From Pseudogymnoascus destructans (Eukaryota > Ascomycota > Leotiomycetes > Thelebolales > Thelebolaceae): a stretch of DNA of 64,000 nt. Shown here piece by piece: positions 21,608 through 33,187 of this stretch. The translations under genes were made by a program, and so were the position numbers. Every line of letters starts with the position of its first letter. Position 1 is the stretch's first letter. The notes under the pieces were generated by a model. The model did not search any database. It was not told the origin of the DNA and saw only the letters and a list, made by a program, of their open reading frames with translations. The stretch is from NCBI RefSeq assembly GCF_001641265.1, contig NW_020167532.1:930001-994000 (forward strand). Reading direction: 5' to 3'.

Positions 21608-22917
21608 ATGTCGACCACAGTAGATAAGGTATGCGCCGCCATTGCCGCCCTCATAGACGAACGTAGCTAACACCGTGGAACAGATCAAGCACATCGAGGA
21701 GGAGGTCCGCAAACCCCCACCCACAATCCCCCAATGGTAAAATCTAACAGGCCCCGCAGATGGCCAAGACCCAAAAGAACAAGAACACCTCCTTCCATCT
21801 TGGTCAACTTAAAGCCAAACTTGCGAAACTCAAGCGCGAGCTCCTCACTCCTTCATCTAGCGGTGGTGGTGGCGGGGCAGGCTTCGACGTTGCGCGCACA
21901 GGTGTCGCCTCCGTGGGCTTCATCGGCTTCCCCTCCGTAGGAAAGAGTACACTGATGAGTCGGCTGACTGGTCAACATTCCGAGGCTGCGGCATACGAGT
22001 TCACAACGCTCACAACGGTTCCTGGTCAGGTGGAGTACAACGGTGCGAAGATTCAGATGTTGGATTTACCCGGTATTATTGAGGGAGCGAAGGACGGAAA
22101 GGGTCGTGGACGACAGGTTATCGCCGTGGCGAAGACGTGCCATTTGATTTTTATCGTGCTGGACGTGAATAAGCCGTTGACGGACAAGAAGGTCATCGAA
22201 GCGGAACTGGAGGGCTTCGGGATCCGTGTCAACAAGTCGCCGCCGAATATCGTCTTCAAGAAGAAGGATAAGGGTGGACTGAGCATCACCAACACCGTCC
22301 CGCTGTCGCACATCGACCATGATGAGATCCGTGCCGTCATGCAGGAGTACAAGATTAGCAGCGCAGATATCGCCATTCGCTGCGACGCCACCATCGACGA
22401 CTTGATTGATGTGCTCGAGGCGAAGAGCCGGAGTTACATCCCTGTTATATACGCACTGAACAAGATTGATGCCATCAGTATCGAGGAGCTGGACTTGCTG
22501 TACCGGATTCCAAACGCTTGCCCGATTAGTTCCGAGCACGGCTGGAATGTCGACGAGCTCATGGAGCAGATGTGGGAGAAGCTAAAGCTAGTCCGCGTAT
22601 ACACCAAGCCGAAGGGCAAGCTGCCCGATTACTCATCTCCAGTCGTTCTGCGCTCCACACGCTGCACCGTCGAAGATTTCGTGAGTTCCCTTTCTCCCTC
22701 CATTTTACCCTCCCCTTTTTTGCTACCCCTTTCACTCAGCTCTCCACCGTGCACACGACACTAACGTTCCACCTAGTGTAACGCCATCCACAAAACCATC
22801 GTCGACGACTTCCGCTCAGCGATCGTTTACGGCAAGTCCGTCAAGCACCAGCCCCAGCGCGTCGGTCTGAGCCACGAGCTCGGGGATGAAGATATCATCA
22901 CCATCGTCAAACGCTGA
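21608..22917 (+). CDS. rbg1: DRG-family GTPase Rbg1
   Basis: Exons 21608-21628, 21684-21704, 21760-22680 and 22777-22917 give 367 residues, the usual length of Rbg1/DRG1. The first two exons are 21 nt each and encode MSTTVDK and IKHIEEE, and exon 3 continues MAKTQKNKNTSFHLGQLKAK. Motifs are G1 GFPSVGKS, switch II region DLPGIIEGAKDGKGRG, G4 NKID and G5-like SSEHGW. The C-terminal TGS domain includes the last exon (CNAIHKTIVDDF ... GLSHELGDEDIITIVKR). DRG GTPases bind polysomes with Tma46/DFRP1 and help translation. The donor of the second intron (GTCCGC) is weak, and translation could also begin at the ATG at 21760. Confidence 0.9.
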
Positions 22918-23160
22918 GCCCAAACCATCTAAAAGACAGAAAACGATAAGGATCCGCGGTTGTAAATGAGGAGTTGGCGTTGAAGGATTAAATGTACGGA
23001 GGGCATAGGGCAGGCTACGACTAGAGAGGGCAGTCGAAGGACGGTGCCAAAACCTAAGGACAGATGGGTCCTATAGGGGCGGTATGCATACGTACAGACG
23101 TAGAAGTGGACAGTGATGCCTTGGTTCCATGAGACGACCGGCAGATTTAAAACACTTCAA

Positions 23161-23197
<37 letters not shown>

Positions 23198-23999
23198 TCG
23201 GATTTCACATTTAATAAGCGGCTGCAAGTGGGCAGTTGAAGAAGTAGAAGTAGAAAAGGAAGAGGAAGAAGAAACAGGGTTCTCAATCCACTCTCCCTTG
23301 GATTTGTTGCTTGGGAAAACAGACTACAGAGTATTGCGTGGTTAATTTGCCTCGATCAATGCGACATGAGAACTGGAATACCGTTCAGTACAGAGTTCAC
23401 CTATATGGCCCCAATAGAATAGATATATGCCACCGCTGCCTTCTCGTCACCGCTACCTTCTCGTCACTACCGCATTCTCGTCGCTACCACGAACTGCCGT
23501 CACTCCCCGCTTCACCGTCATTATTTTGGCGCCGTATTCTCTTATAACTATAATTAAAACTTGCTGTTATTCATTATGTGAGTAAAAGTGGGTTGCCCGC
23601 AACCCATAGCTCTCTGGGTATGCGTCGTTTGTATCTTGTGGTTGTCATTAGAATGGGCGGTCACTATTCTAGTATTTAGCTCGAGAAAATTGAGATTGTT
23701 AGTTCATTGACGTTGGTGCTACGATATCTCGAGGTGGGATGGAGATGATATAGACGATGTAAACTGCGTAGCTTCGAGACAGGGGTTGACTGCGAAATAG
23801 GGTGTTGTGCTTGTATATCTTGAATATATATCCTGAACTCCAATTTGCATCCCTTCGGTCTAGCCCGCAACAAAGGTATATCCCAAGACCAAAAAATCCT
23901 CAATGCTTGTGTATCATCCCAACTCCCACCATCCCTTAAAATCACCCTGAAATCAACACTCCGATCAAGAGGTAATACAGTGGTGCCACATAACCCCCC
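22918..23999. other. Intergenic region
   Basis: No gene seen. It holds a (TA)n tract at about 23163-23193 and a short degenerate repeat at 23430-23510 (blocks like TCTCGTCACCGCTACC). The latter is echoed at about 42290-42370. Confidence 0.5.
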
Positions 24000-25259
24000 T
24001 TAAAGCTCTGTCTGTGTCGTCCCAGTCGTCTTCATAATCCCCCACTTCCACTCCGCCTCATCACTCCCTCCCTTCAACTTACTCTGACTATCCCACCCAG
24101 CCCCCTCAAACTTCCCCCACCTCGCCTCCCCCCTCTCATCCGCATCCGCATGAGCCTCAATCAGCGTCGTCAGTCCCGTCCCCGGCGCCTTGCCCGCATT
24201 ATTCCGCATCCCAAACGTCTCCCCCCCGGACGCCTTATTCTGGACATAGCCCGAGTTGCCCGCTAGGTGGCTGCTCTTGAAGAGTGGGCGCAGGGTCGCG
24301 GCCGCGGAGGCGGTGATGCCGATGCCAGTTTCGATGGTGGACCAGATGGCGACGTCGGTGGTGACGTAGAGGAAATCTTGGACGTTGGCGAGGTCCTTGA
24401 TGAAGGGGATGCGGATGATTGTTGCGGTCGAGGAGCTGGGAGGGGGTTAGTGGTCTGTGGGTTTAAGGGGTAGGGGACGGTGGGCTCCGGGGGGACGTAC
24501 ATAGCGCCGACGGAGAGAATAGCAGCAACGGACATCTTGGTGCGCATGTCCATTTGGATGTGCCAGATCAGGAGGATGGGCATGAGACCCAGTCCCCAAT
24601 CTGCCACACAAGAGATGGCGGAATAGGCGTAGGTCGCATCAATGGTGATTTTCGGATTGACACAGGTTCCTGTTCCGCCCGCGTACCGCGTCCAGAAGTA
24701 TGAGGAAGGGCGGCATTGCAGGACGGATAGGAGGAAGTAGAAGGCGCTGTAGGCTTCGACGACACCTATGATGACGTAGATGATTATCCGGGAAGCCTGG
24801 GTGACGGCGAGGCGTAGTAAGAAAATGCTGATGCTGAGCTTGAGCGCCATGTTGGACAGGACGTAGACAGGTTCACATGCCCACCACCACTGGATGCGGT
24901 CAGTTCTGTTCGAGCTGGCTTGAGACAGGTGGTTCTTACTTTGAACACAACTGGGATGTCTTCTAGTGGGATGTCTGCAACATGTCGTCCGGTTCCGTAA
25001 TGCACGCCAGTAATAGCAAATGAGCAAAAGAAAGTGAAGGATATCTGGAGTTTATGGTCAGTATTTCGATTTGTACAGGTAAATCGGCGGCGATATAACT
25101 TACCCACGCAATGACAGCGAACCAATCGTCCAGGCCAAAGGCCCCGACAACGACCGCCCTACAGTAGCACCGTAGAATAACCCCAATCGTGCTGAGAGCG
25201 AAGAACAAACCAGCCACAGCACTCACTTGAGGACCTCGATCAGCTAGCGTCGCCGTCAT
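24000..25259 (-). CDS. Fungal rhodopsin-like (SAT4-type) integral membrane protein
   Basis: Exons 25259-25104, 25044-24940, 24889-24501 and 24435-24000 join in frame to 361 residues. The introns are 59, 50 and 65 nt. Seven hydrophobic segments are expected. Family landmarks are LRCYCRAVVVGAFGLDDWFA after the first segment, HYGTGRHVADIP, LLSVLQCRPSSYFWTRY with conserved Cys, and near the end DVAIWSTIETGIGITASAAA followed by ATLRPLF. The last about 80 residues are a hydrophilic tail. The family is large in filamentous fungi. Despite the domain name it usually lacks the retinal-binding lysine, and its functions are mostly unknown. Members occur near secondary-metabolite clusters or resemble PTH11 receptors, but nothing next to it here suggests a cluster. 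Confidence 0.85.
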
Positions 25260-26221
25260 TGTTGAAATATCGCATGCGTAGATGGTCCGGCTTTAGCGGA
25301 GAGATGGATGGGGGTTTGATATAAAGTCTTCGTCCCATCTGTCGCTTTCTGACATGACGGCTAGTGTGTCACAACGCCCGATTGTTGATGGTAATCATTG
25401 GGACACTACTCAGTTTGCAGCGAAGCAGAATTATATGCGGACGGGAGTGACACTGGAGTCGAGACTTGCGTGTAAGAGCGGGAGGATGATTATAGCAACT
25501 CTAAGGGAGTAACGGACGTAACCATGGTAAGACACGCGAGGCCCACTGTCGGGCATGGTATAATCCAATAAATGCTCAACGGGTACGATTAAAGTTGGTT
25601 GAGAACGCGTATAGCGACGGCGATACTCTCAAGTCTGAAAGCTATGTTGTCGCCCGATGTGGATGCCTTGGCAGTGCTATTTCGCTCCACAACCCCTCGT
25701 TGAATATAAATTGGCCGTTGAACGCGCGACAATGGGGACAGAGGGCACGAATATAGGTTAGTGCCGTCTCCAGTGAAACCCGTAAACGTGCCGGATCCGC
25801 CTCCCAGACTAGAGAGGGAAAGACTTATCGTCAAAAACTGCAGCTTCGATGCAAGTGTGGCCATCGCCACCCACATCGCCCCATAATGAAGCCAACACGA
25901 GGCCAAGGGCCCCGCCGAGTTTCACATTAGGGCCCGCTGAATCTCCTATTTAGGGTCGCCTTGGGTCATTTATGATTCCACCACCGTACCTAACGGGGGC
26001 CAGCCCTTTTTTCGTGACCATTAGAGAGGATTAATCGTATAAAAGGGTCTTAGACTGACCCACACTGTCTTACGTAGCTAATAATGAGGCTAGGACATAG
26101 TATGATATTTTACCGCCAAGCCCATACTAGTAGTATTTCTGGAAGGTAATATTCTGACAGCCAATCAGTGTTACTATACGAAGACGCTTCTGACATAATC
26201 TGTATACTAAAATAGTATATA
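25260..26221. other. Intergenic region before the transposon cluster
   Basis: No gene I can support. From about 25920 the composition becomes AT-richer, marking the approach to the pogo element. Confidence 0.4.
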
Positions 26222-26273
26222 GCGAAAGCCCCAGACGAGCGAAAGCCTCACTTAGATGTGCCGACGCGACAAT
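26222..26273 (+). repeat. Left terminal inverted repeat of the pogo element
   Basis: Starts GCGAAAGCCCCAGACGAG and matches the reverse complement of 29950-30001 with a few C/T or G/A differences. Preceded by TA. Confidence 0.8.
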
Positions 26274-26314
26274 AATTGCGATAGATCCACCACAACACTA
26301 GAGATCAATTGAAA

Positions 26315-26833
26315 CTACCCGGAGTCCTCTTCCTCAGACGTGTCTATTACAATCTGACAAGTGTGCGCATTGTGCTTAGTCCCACCACACTTGCCACAGC
26401 AACGTGCACGTGTTTCTTTCCTTGGCTTCCGACCACTACTTGCCTTTATTTCCTGCTCTACCTGCTGCACAACATCCCTCTCATCCTACGCCCCTTGTTG
26501 ACTAAGTGATCCTCCTTGCTGTAGTCGTGTTTTTCTAGCTCTCCTACGCTTGCTTAGCACTTCATTTGCCTGTCGTAGGTTTTGGTTCTCTGCTTTCAAC
26601 AACGCTAATTGATGCATTATTTGCGATGCACCCTTTGTAAACTGGTCGACAGCTGCATATATTGAGGTTGGAGAGCTATTTTGATGGCGTGAAATCCGAG
26701 TTTTAATAAATGTAGACTGTGACATAGCTTCAACTAGGTTGTTTAGTGTCTGGGAAACCCAAGGTTGAGCGGTATTTAGGCAGGTAGTTGGAGGTGTTAG
26801 TGTCTGAAACCTAAGATCAAGTGTAGAGATCAC
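26315..26833 (-). pseudogene. pogo transposase C-terminal fragment
   Basis: In one frame with one internal TAG (26486-26488), it encodes a C-terminal part typical of Fot1/Pot-type transposases: SQSTFIKTRISRHQNSSPTS, then AVDQFTKGASQIMHQLALLK and LRQANEVLSKRRRARKTRLQ. A Cys/His knuckle follows (CCGKCGGTKHNAHTC). The internal stop is one transition from CAG. The DDE domain is absent. Confidence 0.75.
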
Positions 26834-26946
26834 ACTCTAAGGGTTGAATGGGAGAAGTCCTGCGCCTCGGAAGCCTCCTTAAATGTTGCTTTCTGTCATT
26901 GCATGTTAAATGCAGTGTGAAACCCCACCATTACACATGTTTCTCA

Positions 26947-28442
26947 GTGTTGCCTGAGTACTACTCAGAGTACTACTCAGAGATCTTCGAGTAGAGTACT
27001 GTTTTTTGGGCTCGAGTATAAAAATGAAAACATGATTGATAGCTATATAGACTATGGAAATACAGTAACTATGCATCCTCATCTTCCTCTGAATCCTCAC
27101 CTGCTGATACCACGCCCCAATTCCTAAGACATATAAGATATCATAGTGTAGATGGTGCTAATCTGTTCCATTTCTTTGTAATAATATCGCCACCAACACT
27201 AAACACTCGCTCAGATTCCGCTGATGTAGCAGGAATTGCTAAATGATCTTTGGCAATTGCGGCAAGTATTGGATATTGGTATTGCTTACTTGCCCAAAAC
27301 TTGAGTATATCAATTTTAGGTCCAAGAGTTGGCTTGTTCATCCAGCGCTTCCATTCTGGATCTAATCTGGCTGCCGTTGTGAGATATATACAGAATCAGA
27401 CTCTGTCTTCTTAGAATTCTCATCTTCTAATTCCTCATCTTGTATACTTTCCATAACCTTTGCTGCTTGGATGTCTAATGCCTTGCCTGAATATTTATAA
27501 TAACAGTCTTGCCATTGTGCTTTTGCCCGCTTTTTTCGCATGTCTTGAATGCTTTTTGGCCAAATAATATCAAATACGTTAAAGTTATAATGTGGGTCAC
27601 ATATTGTAGCTATAGTTGAATGACTCCACTGTTGATTTGTTGCAAGTGTATAATACTCATTAAGCTTTTTTAATGCTGCTAAACAAGCATCGTATATTGT
27701 GCTATTCTCTGTATATCCAGCTTTAAAGACTTCAAGCTTTTGCGTCATTCTCATATACTGTATAACAGCATAATTTAAAGTAGGATAAGAAGAGCCTTGT
27801 AGCTTCTCTGTTGGGCATATAAAGATATAGAAAAAATTTAATAATGCCTTCATCGTTTGCCAATCTTTTGCTGTTAAAGCTATATCTTTCATACTTAAAT
27901 CAAGCTGTTGAGATGCACAGAGAGCTGTTATTGTACCTTGTAATCTTAACGCTAAATGAAGCATATAATATGTTGAGCTCCATCGTACTGGCATATCAAG
28001 GCTAAGCTGCTTAAACTCAATATTTGCAGCTTCACATTGCTTTTTTAAGGCATCCTTCCATTGTCGTCGGTTGCGAAACACATATATATGACGCCAAAGT
28101 TTGCTAAGAACAGCTACTGACTCATTTTCTGGTAGTGATGAAACTCGGGCAGCTCCATACTCAAGGCGGTATGCGTTTGGCTCATCTGCTGGTACTGCCT
28201 TTAACGATGTTAAAGCAGCTTGAACAGCAAGGTTTATAATGTGCCCAATACATCTGACATCGCCTTCTTTTGTTGTATATGCCCATGGTTGCTGTAATGT
28301 AGTTTTGTTCTTGCATGCTAAGTTCTCATATTCTGAGAGCATGGTAGTGTTTGCAGAAGCGTTATCACGAGTGATAGTAAAAACTGCAGGAGTAATACCA
28401 TAGTCATCTGTAACAGCTATTAACTGCCCTGCAAGGTATTCA
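26947..28442 (-). mobile_element. hAT element 1, 3' half
   Basis: Starts at the terminal sequence CAGTGTTGCCTGAGTACTAC preceded by the 8 bases ATGTTTCT, and contains the C-terminal two thirds of a hAT transposase on the minus strand. It is cut at 28442/28443 by an LTR of family A. The matching 5' half lies at 30541-31256 in the opposite orientation. Confidence 0.7.
27069..28442 (-). pseudogene. hAT transposase, C-terminal two thirds (broken)
   Basis: The frame reads VFTITRDNASANTTMLSEYE, IGHIINLAVQAAL, LDMPVRWSSTYYMLHLAL and ends with the dimerisation motif ATSAESERVFSVGGDIITKK. It is damaged by a one-base frameshift near 27360 and a TGA after APSTL (one transition from CGA). The N-terminus is lost at the LTR junction. 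Confidence 0.8.
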
Positions 28443-29620
28443 TGCCATACTGACATTCGTTGCACTCAGTTTGCTATCAAACTCAAGAGCAAACTTAGAA
28501 ATCTCCTCCCCAAACCTACAAGTCACTATACATATTTTGGCTTGTCAGACCAACAACAAGAGCAATATTACTCAACGATTGCTACAACCCTCTATGATTA
28601 ATTACACGTCATTGCTCCTTAGTTACTGGGCCGATATGACCACATAGCATATCTCTACAACCCTCTATGATTCATTACATGACATCACTCCTTAGTTACT
28701 GGGCTAATACTACACATGACATATCTCTATCAACTAGAGGCCTAGGAACATGAACGATAGCTCCAAAAGCTTCTACAACCCTCTATGATTAATTACACAT
28801 CATCACTCCTTAGTTACCCACAAGATTGGTTAAGTTATGACATAATCTGTCTATAGGGGTACTCTGACCTTGGACCTCCTTTCACTTCCTATAGGCTATG
28901 AACCTAGGAGATGGTTCTATGGGATTCTCTTACGTCGACTACAGTTACCAAGCCTGGTTAGTCTTGGAAAGTCTTGGAAAATGAGAGAACTACACTCCTT
29001 TAGCATAAATAGGATTGCCCTTTCCTTAAGAAAGGGCAAGCAGACAATACAGTAAATCGACTATCACATACTTCCACGTCTTTTCTGTAAGGACACAGGG
29101 CACCCAGCTCACAGTAATAGCATATGAGAGTGCGAGTCAGAGGCTAAACGGATGCTATCCTATAGGTCTACTACGAAGGATACAAAAAAGATGATGGGGA
29201 ACCCCGTCAGTCGATTTTCTCAAGTATCCGAAACCCATCCGACTCGGTTCCGACTCGGTTAGGCCACCCAAATGATCACACGTGACCCCGCGGCTACCTG
29301 GAGTCTACTCCCTAGAATGAGAGATGAGAAGGCATCCTTACATTTTCCAAGCTTCCAAGCATTGATCTTGTTACTCCTTGTTTCTGAAAAGTCAGTGAGG
29401 TGCTAACCTCTGACTTATCCCTTATCCCTGAGTTCTCAGACTCAACATTTGTTACAACTTGTCTAAACCACTCCACTACATGATACACCTGATTGCTTCG
29501 TTGTGGAATAGTCTAAGCTATGACCCTTTGGCTCTGTTTCCTAAGACAGTGTGTTGTCTTAGTAAAATCATCCCTTCCTTGGGTGGCTAGATTCTCACAT
29601 CTGGTGCACCCACCATTACA
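28443..29620 (-). mobile_element. Solo LTR of family A (minus), with nested insertion
   Basis: In minus orientation it begins TGTAATGGTGGGTGCACC (at 29620) and ends near GTCAGTATGGCA (at 28443). It is about 916 bp once the 257-bp nested insertion is removed, close to the other copies (936 and 892 bp). The flanks do not share a target duplication: hAT sequence is on the left and pogo transposase on the right, so this LTR is a recombination product. Confidence 0.75.
29086..29342. mobile_element. 257-bp nested insertion (mini solo LTR or MITE)
   Basis: Begins TGTAAGGA and ends TCCTTACA (8-bp inverted termini, TG..CA). It is bordered by TTTTC on both sides (29081-29085 and 29343-29347). The unoccupied site is visible in another family A fragment at about 31291-31300. 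The 5-bp duplication and TG..CA ends favour a small solo LTR over a MITE. Confidence 0.75.
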
Positions 29621-29910
29621 CTGACGTTTGGCGCGTCACGTGATTCAAGTAGTCGATTTGCCATATCCATCTGCAGAGGAAATCCTTTAGCAGCTAGGTC
29701 GAGTATGTTTTGAACAAGAACTGACTCCTCTAGGTTTGTCAATTTCTGTGAATTGGCTGGAATATCATGTCGTGTAGGTATACCACAGTTCTAGTGTCAG
29801 AGCTTCTCATAGTTAACTTTATAGAGCTCCTCTACAGCTCTTGCGCTTAGCTTTGGGTTGGATTTCATAGCTTGGAGGGCTGAAATAACGGCTCTTTCAT
29901 CATTTTTCTA
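29621..29910 (-). pseudogene. pogo transposase N-terminal fragment
   Basis: Encodes ERAVISALQAMKSNPKLSAR, LTNLEESVLVQNILDLAAKG and FPLQMDMANRLLESRDAPNV, which match the HTH region of Fot1/Pot transposases. At least two in-frame stops are present. It ends exactly at the LTR A start (sequence GTCAG|TGTAATGG). Confidence 0.7.
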
Positions 29911-29949
29911 GTACATCATTTATAGTGGAGAAATGTAGTGTTTTATGTA

Positions 29950-30001
29950 GTTGTCACGTTAGCACATCTAAGTGAGGCTTTCGCTTGTCTAGGGCTTTCA
30001 C
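29950..30001 (-). repeat. Right terminal inverted repeat of the pogo element
   Basis: Reverse complement begins GTGAAAGCCCTAGACAAG and pairs with 26222-26273. Followed by TA. Confidence 0.8.
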
Positions 30002-30109
30002 TAATCGTCGGATCCACCTGGTCGCTTCGCTCCCAGTCGGAATAAGCAAGTTGTCTTGTGGGAAGCAAGATGTCTTGACTCGCTAAACCTACCACTTTAA
30101 ATTAAAGCA

Positions 30110-30532
30110 AGTATTTATGTATAGTAATATATAGTATAAGGTACTTTATTCAATTTAATATAAACGGAACTTCTGACTCATCACTATCTGATTCTCCGTG
30201 CCCATTGCTTTCTGCCTCCACCTCTACCTCTACTTCTGCCTCTGGATCAGGGATTAGAGTAAAGACCTCAATTGGGATAAACTCTTTTGCTCGGGTAAGC
30301 CTTTTGATCTCCTTCTTTCTCTCTCTCTCTCTTCTGTGCCTTAATTCCAGCTTTGTGTAATTCCTTCTGGGCTTGAATAGCTTCTGACCTTGCTATGCTT
30401 GCTACTTGCTTTGCTTGCTTGTCAACTTCCTTCTTCTCCTTTAATCGAATTGCAGTATGGGCTTGTGATGCAGTTAAAGCTCCACCAACTTGTAGAGTGT
30501 GACGGCTTTTTGTTCTATGGTTGATATTTGTA
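30110..30532 (-). pseudogene. Second pogo-type transposase C-terminal relic
   Basis: One minus frame gives NHRTKSRHTLQVGGALTASQ, then IRLKEKKEVDKQAK and a Lys/Glu-rich tail, resembling the C-terminal end of DDE_1/CENP-B-like transposases. It carries stop codons near its end. It borders hAT half-element sequence at 30541. Confidence 0.5.
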
Positions 30533-30540
30533 GAAACATC

Positions 30541-31256
30541 AGTGTTGCCCGAGTACTACTCGACTCAAAGAAATCTGAACTACTCGAGTAGTACTTGAGT
30601 AGTTGCCAAGACAGTCAAGAGAGCGGGGTAAGGACGTAGACAGAATTATAGCATAGGCAAAGTGAAGCTTTCAATGACTTGAATATTAAAATGCCTCTCA
30701 AGATCCACTCTTGCCCCTACCACTTGTACGCATGCCTGTACAGCCTCAAGACCAACTGTTACCAGATTCTGACTCAATCCTCTTTGCAAAGGGTCTATAC
30801 TCTCGTACTATTCTTGATAATGCGCCTTTAAGAATATCATTTAAGTGCTTGCAGCCACATTGCACATATACACCATCACAACCTACAAAGATGCAGACAA
30901 CAAGTAATCTTTGGAAGCATTTAAAGACACAACATCCAGCAATACATGCACAATATAGGAAAAAGCATGTTCAAGACGGAGATACACAGCCTTCTTCTTC
31001 AACTACAGCTACATTTTTTCAGCCTCACAAAGTACCTAGCCATGCACCAAATTCGTCAAAATTTAGAGAGCTTCTACTTTCATTTATTGTGTCTAATAAC
31101 CTACCATTGCGGACATCTGAGAGTCTATCCTTCCAGCAGCTTGTTAGCCATTTAAATCCAACAACACTTGTAATTGGACGGACGACAATTGCAAGAGACT
31201 TGCAACGGATATTTTGCATTCATAAAGCAAGGTTACAACTTGAATTACAGCAGCAT
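30541..31256 (+). mobile_element. hAT element 1, 5' half (inverted)
   Basis: Starts CAGTGTTGCCCGAGTACTAC, the same terminus as 26947, preceded by AGAAACAT, the exact reverse complement of the 8 bp at the other half. It contains the transposase N-terminus and stops at a junction with LTR A at about 31257 inside the shared string AGACAATACAG. Confidence 0.75.
30732..31256 (+). pseudogene. hAT transposase N-terminal third (BED finger)
   Basis: From the ATG at 30732 it reads MPVQPQDQLLPDSDSIL and then a BED-type zinc finger, FKCLQPHCTYTP ... LWKHLKTQHPAIH (C-x4-C, H-x4-H). It continues to TTIARDLQRIFCIHKARLQL and is then replaced by LTR sequence. It is the same protein family as 27069-28442, and roughly 60-70 residues between the halves are missing. 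Confidence 0.75.
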
Positions 31257-31463
31257 AGACAATACAGTAAATCGACTATCACATACTTCCACGTCTTTTC
31301 CAAGCTTCCAAGCATTGATCTTGTTACTCCTTGTTTTTGAAAAGTTAGTGAGGTGCTAACCTCTGACTTATCCCTTATCCCTGAGTTCTCAGACTCAACA
31401 TTTGTTACAACTTGTCTAAACCACTCCACTATATCATACACCTGATTGCGCGTTGTGGAATAG
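31257..31463 (-). repeat. LTR A fragment
   Basis: Corresponds to the middle part of the minus-oriented LTR A, ending GTTGTGGAATAG. It lacks the 257-bp nested insertion found in the 28443-29620 copy. Element B follows directly. Confidence 0.7.
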
Positions 31464-32087
31464 TGTCATGACACTCCTTCGATATTTGTGTCATGACCCT
31501 TCGATTCGCTTTAGTCTCTAGTACTTATTTCACTATGTCATTCACTTCACCTGCTTCGCTCACTTCGCTCACTTCGCTTCACTTGCTGACCTAGATCAGC
31601 CCAAATGTTGACTACTGGCTTAGGCTCTTGTTATTGGCTTGCTGCACTAGGGCTCGCTTAGCTAGGGTTCGGTTAATTAGTGCCTTCACTTATTTGGCAC
31701 TAGGGATTTTTACTGTTATATAAGCACTTATTGCTTATGTCTCTTATTGATCTTTAGCTAGCAAATTATATACTACTTGGCCTTCTTGCAATTCCTCCTG
31801 CTTCGACTTACTTTGCATTCCCTTACTCGAGTCGAACCACTTGGCCAACCTGTTAGTCTCACCACTTGACCCCTGTGGTATAAAGTATATGCTTTGGAGC
31901 CTGAACTACTATACCTTGTCCTACTGCTTCGAGTATTGAAGTCTTCACATTATACTTCGGATACTTCTGCAGACTTGAAGGTCAGCCTCGGTTCGAACTG
32001 TCCTTACACTTTGCTAGCTCAAAGTTCCAGCTTCAAATCACATACTCTATATCTTCTTCAACTTCGACGTCTCCCACCTTCAGAAAC

Positions 32088-33179
32088 ATGAACCAAGAGA
32101 ATCAACCCCAATACTCTGCTGCTGAGCAAGAGATTCTGAGGCTTCAGAATATGGTGGAAACTATGGGAGCCACACTTCAAGAAATACAGTCCCATCAGCA
32201 AACCACTTTTACCTCTTCAGAAACCCCTACAACAGTTCGACCTTCGGAACCAAAGGTTAATCAACCTGACACCTTTTCTGGCACTAGAAATAAAGTGACT
32301 TCGTTCCTGAGCCAACTGGATATCTACTATACACTTCGACCTTCGCAATTCTCTTCAGATAGAGATAAAATCTTCTTTGCAGCCTCTTTCCTTCGAGACT
32401 CAGCCTTTCACTGGTTCGAACCTCAACTTCGAATTCTCACAGAACATGCTTCTGGATCCTTAGAGGAACTGCCTGGAAATGTGGTTACAACTTACCTCGA
32501 ATTTCGAACTTCGCTTTGAGCTACCTTCAGTGACATTGATGAAGTTGCAACTGCTGAGAGGCAACTCAAAGCCCTTCGACAAACAACTTCGGCTTCATTC
32601 TACACTACTGAGTTTCAAAGGATAGTCTCTCACCTTCAATGGGACAAAGAGACCCTAATCTTCTTTTATTATAATGGTTTGAAAGACAACCTCAAGGATG
32701 AACTTGCCAGAGATGAGAAGCCTTCAACTTTGAATGACCTCATTGAGAAATCCATTAAGATTGATAATCGACTTTTCGAACGAAGGCGCGAACGCAACTT
32801 CGGTCGATCTTCGCAACCCTTCATTCCCCCTCGGCCTCGATTTACTCCTGAACCTATGGACTTAGATGCTTCAATGTCTTCAAAAACATCTACCTTCAAC
32901 AAGCCTAGCAACCCACCTCCTAGGACAACAAATAGAGCAACTTCGAATTCTCAAGGAGCTTCAGGAAAGCTAACTCTCGAAGAACGAACTTATAGGTTCG
33001 AAAATAAACTTTGCCTCTATTGTGGCCTAGCTGGCCACCAAGTCAAGCAATGTAACCTTGCTAGGCAGAAGAACTCAGTCTCTGCTTCAATCCCTTCAGA
33101 ATTCCTCCAGACTGAGGATTCCCATGCCTATGACTATGAACTTGGGTCTTCGAAAAACGAAGAGACTCGGCAAAACTAG
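32088..33179 (+). pseudogene. gag of chromovirus B (one in-frame stop)
   Basis: One frame from ATG 32088 to TAG 33179 with a TGA at 32517-32519, where TGG would be expected from context (a single transition). Features are an N-terminal coil (AAEQEILRLQNMVETMGATL), the capsid-like FFAASFLRDSAFHWFEPQL, the SFYTTEFQRIVSHLQWD region and the zinc knuckle CLYCGLAGHQVKQC (CCHC) at about residues 306-319. Confidence 0.8.
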
Positions 33180-33187
33180 AACCCTGT

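Larger units (their letters stand above)
26222..30001 (-). mobile_element. pogo/Fot1-type DNA transposon, interrupted
   Basis: Both ends carry the same inverted repeat of roughly 50 bp (26222-26273 and 29950-30001), containing AGCGAAAGCCTCACTTAG, with a TA on each side (26220-26221 and 30002-30003), the target duplication typical of Tc1/mariner-pogo elements. Differences between the two ends are mostly transitions. Inside are a transposase C-terminus at the left and an N-terminus at the right. The DDE core is missing. The gap is filled by half a hAT element and an LTR. Confidence 0.75.

Noticed and set aside
29950..30001. hAT or LTR terminus at the right edge of the first cluster
   Set aside because: It matches the left end at 26222 as an inverted repeat with TA flanks, which identifies a pogo element end.
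32517..32519. Programmed stop-codon readthrough in gag of chromovirus B
   Set aside because: The element has other stops and frameshifts, so simple decay explains the TGA better. It also lies in mid-gag rather than at a gag-pol border.
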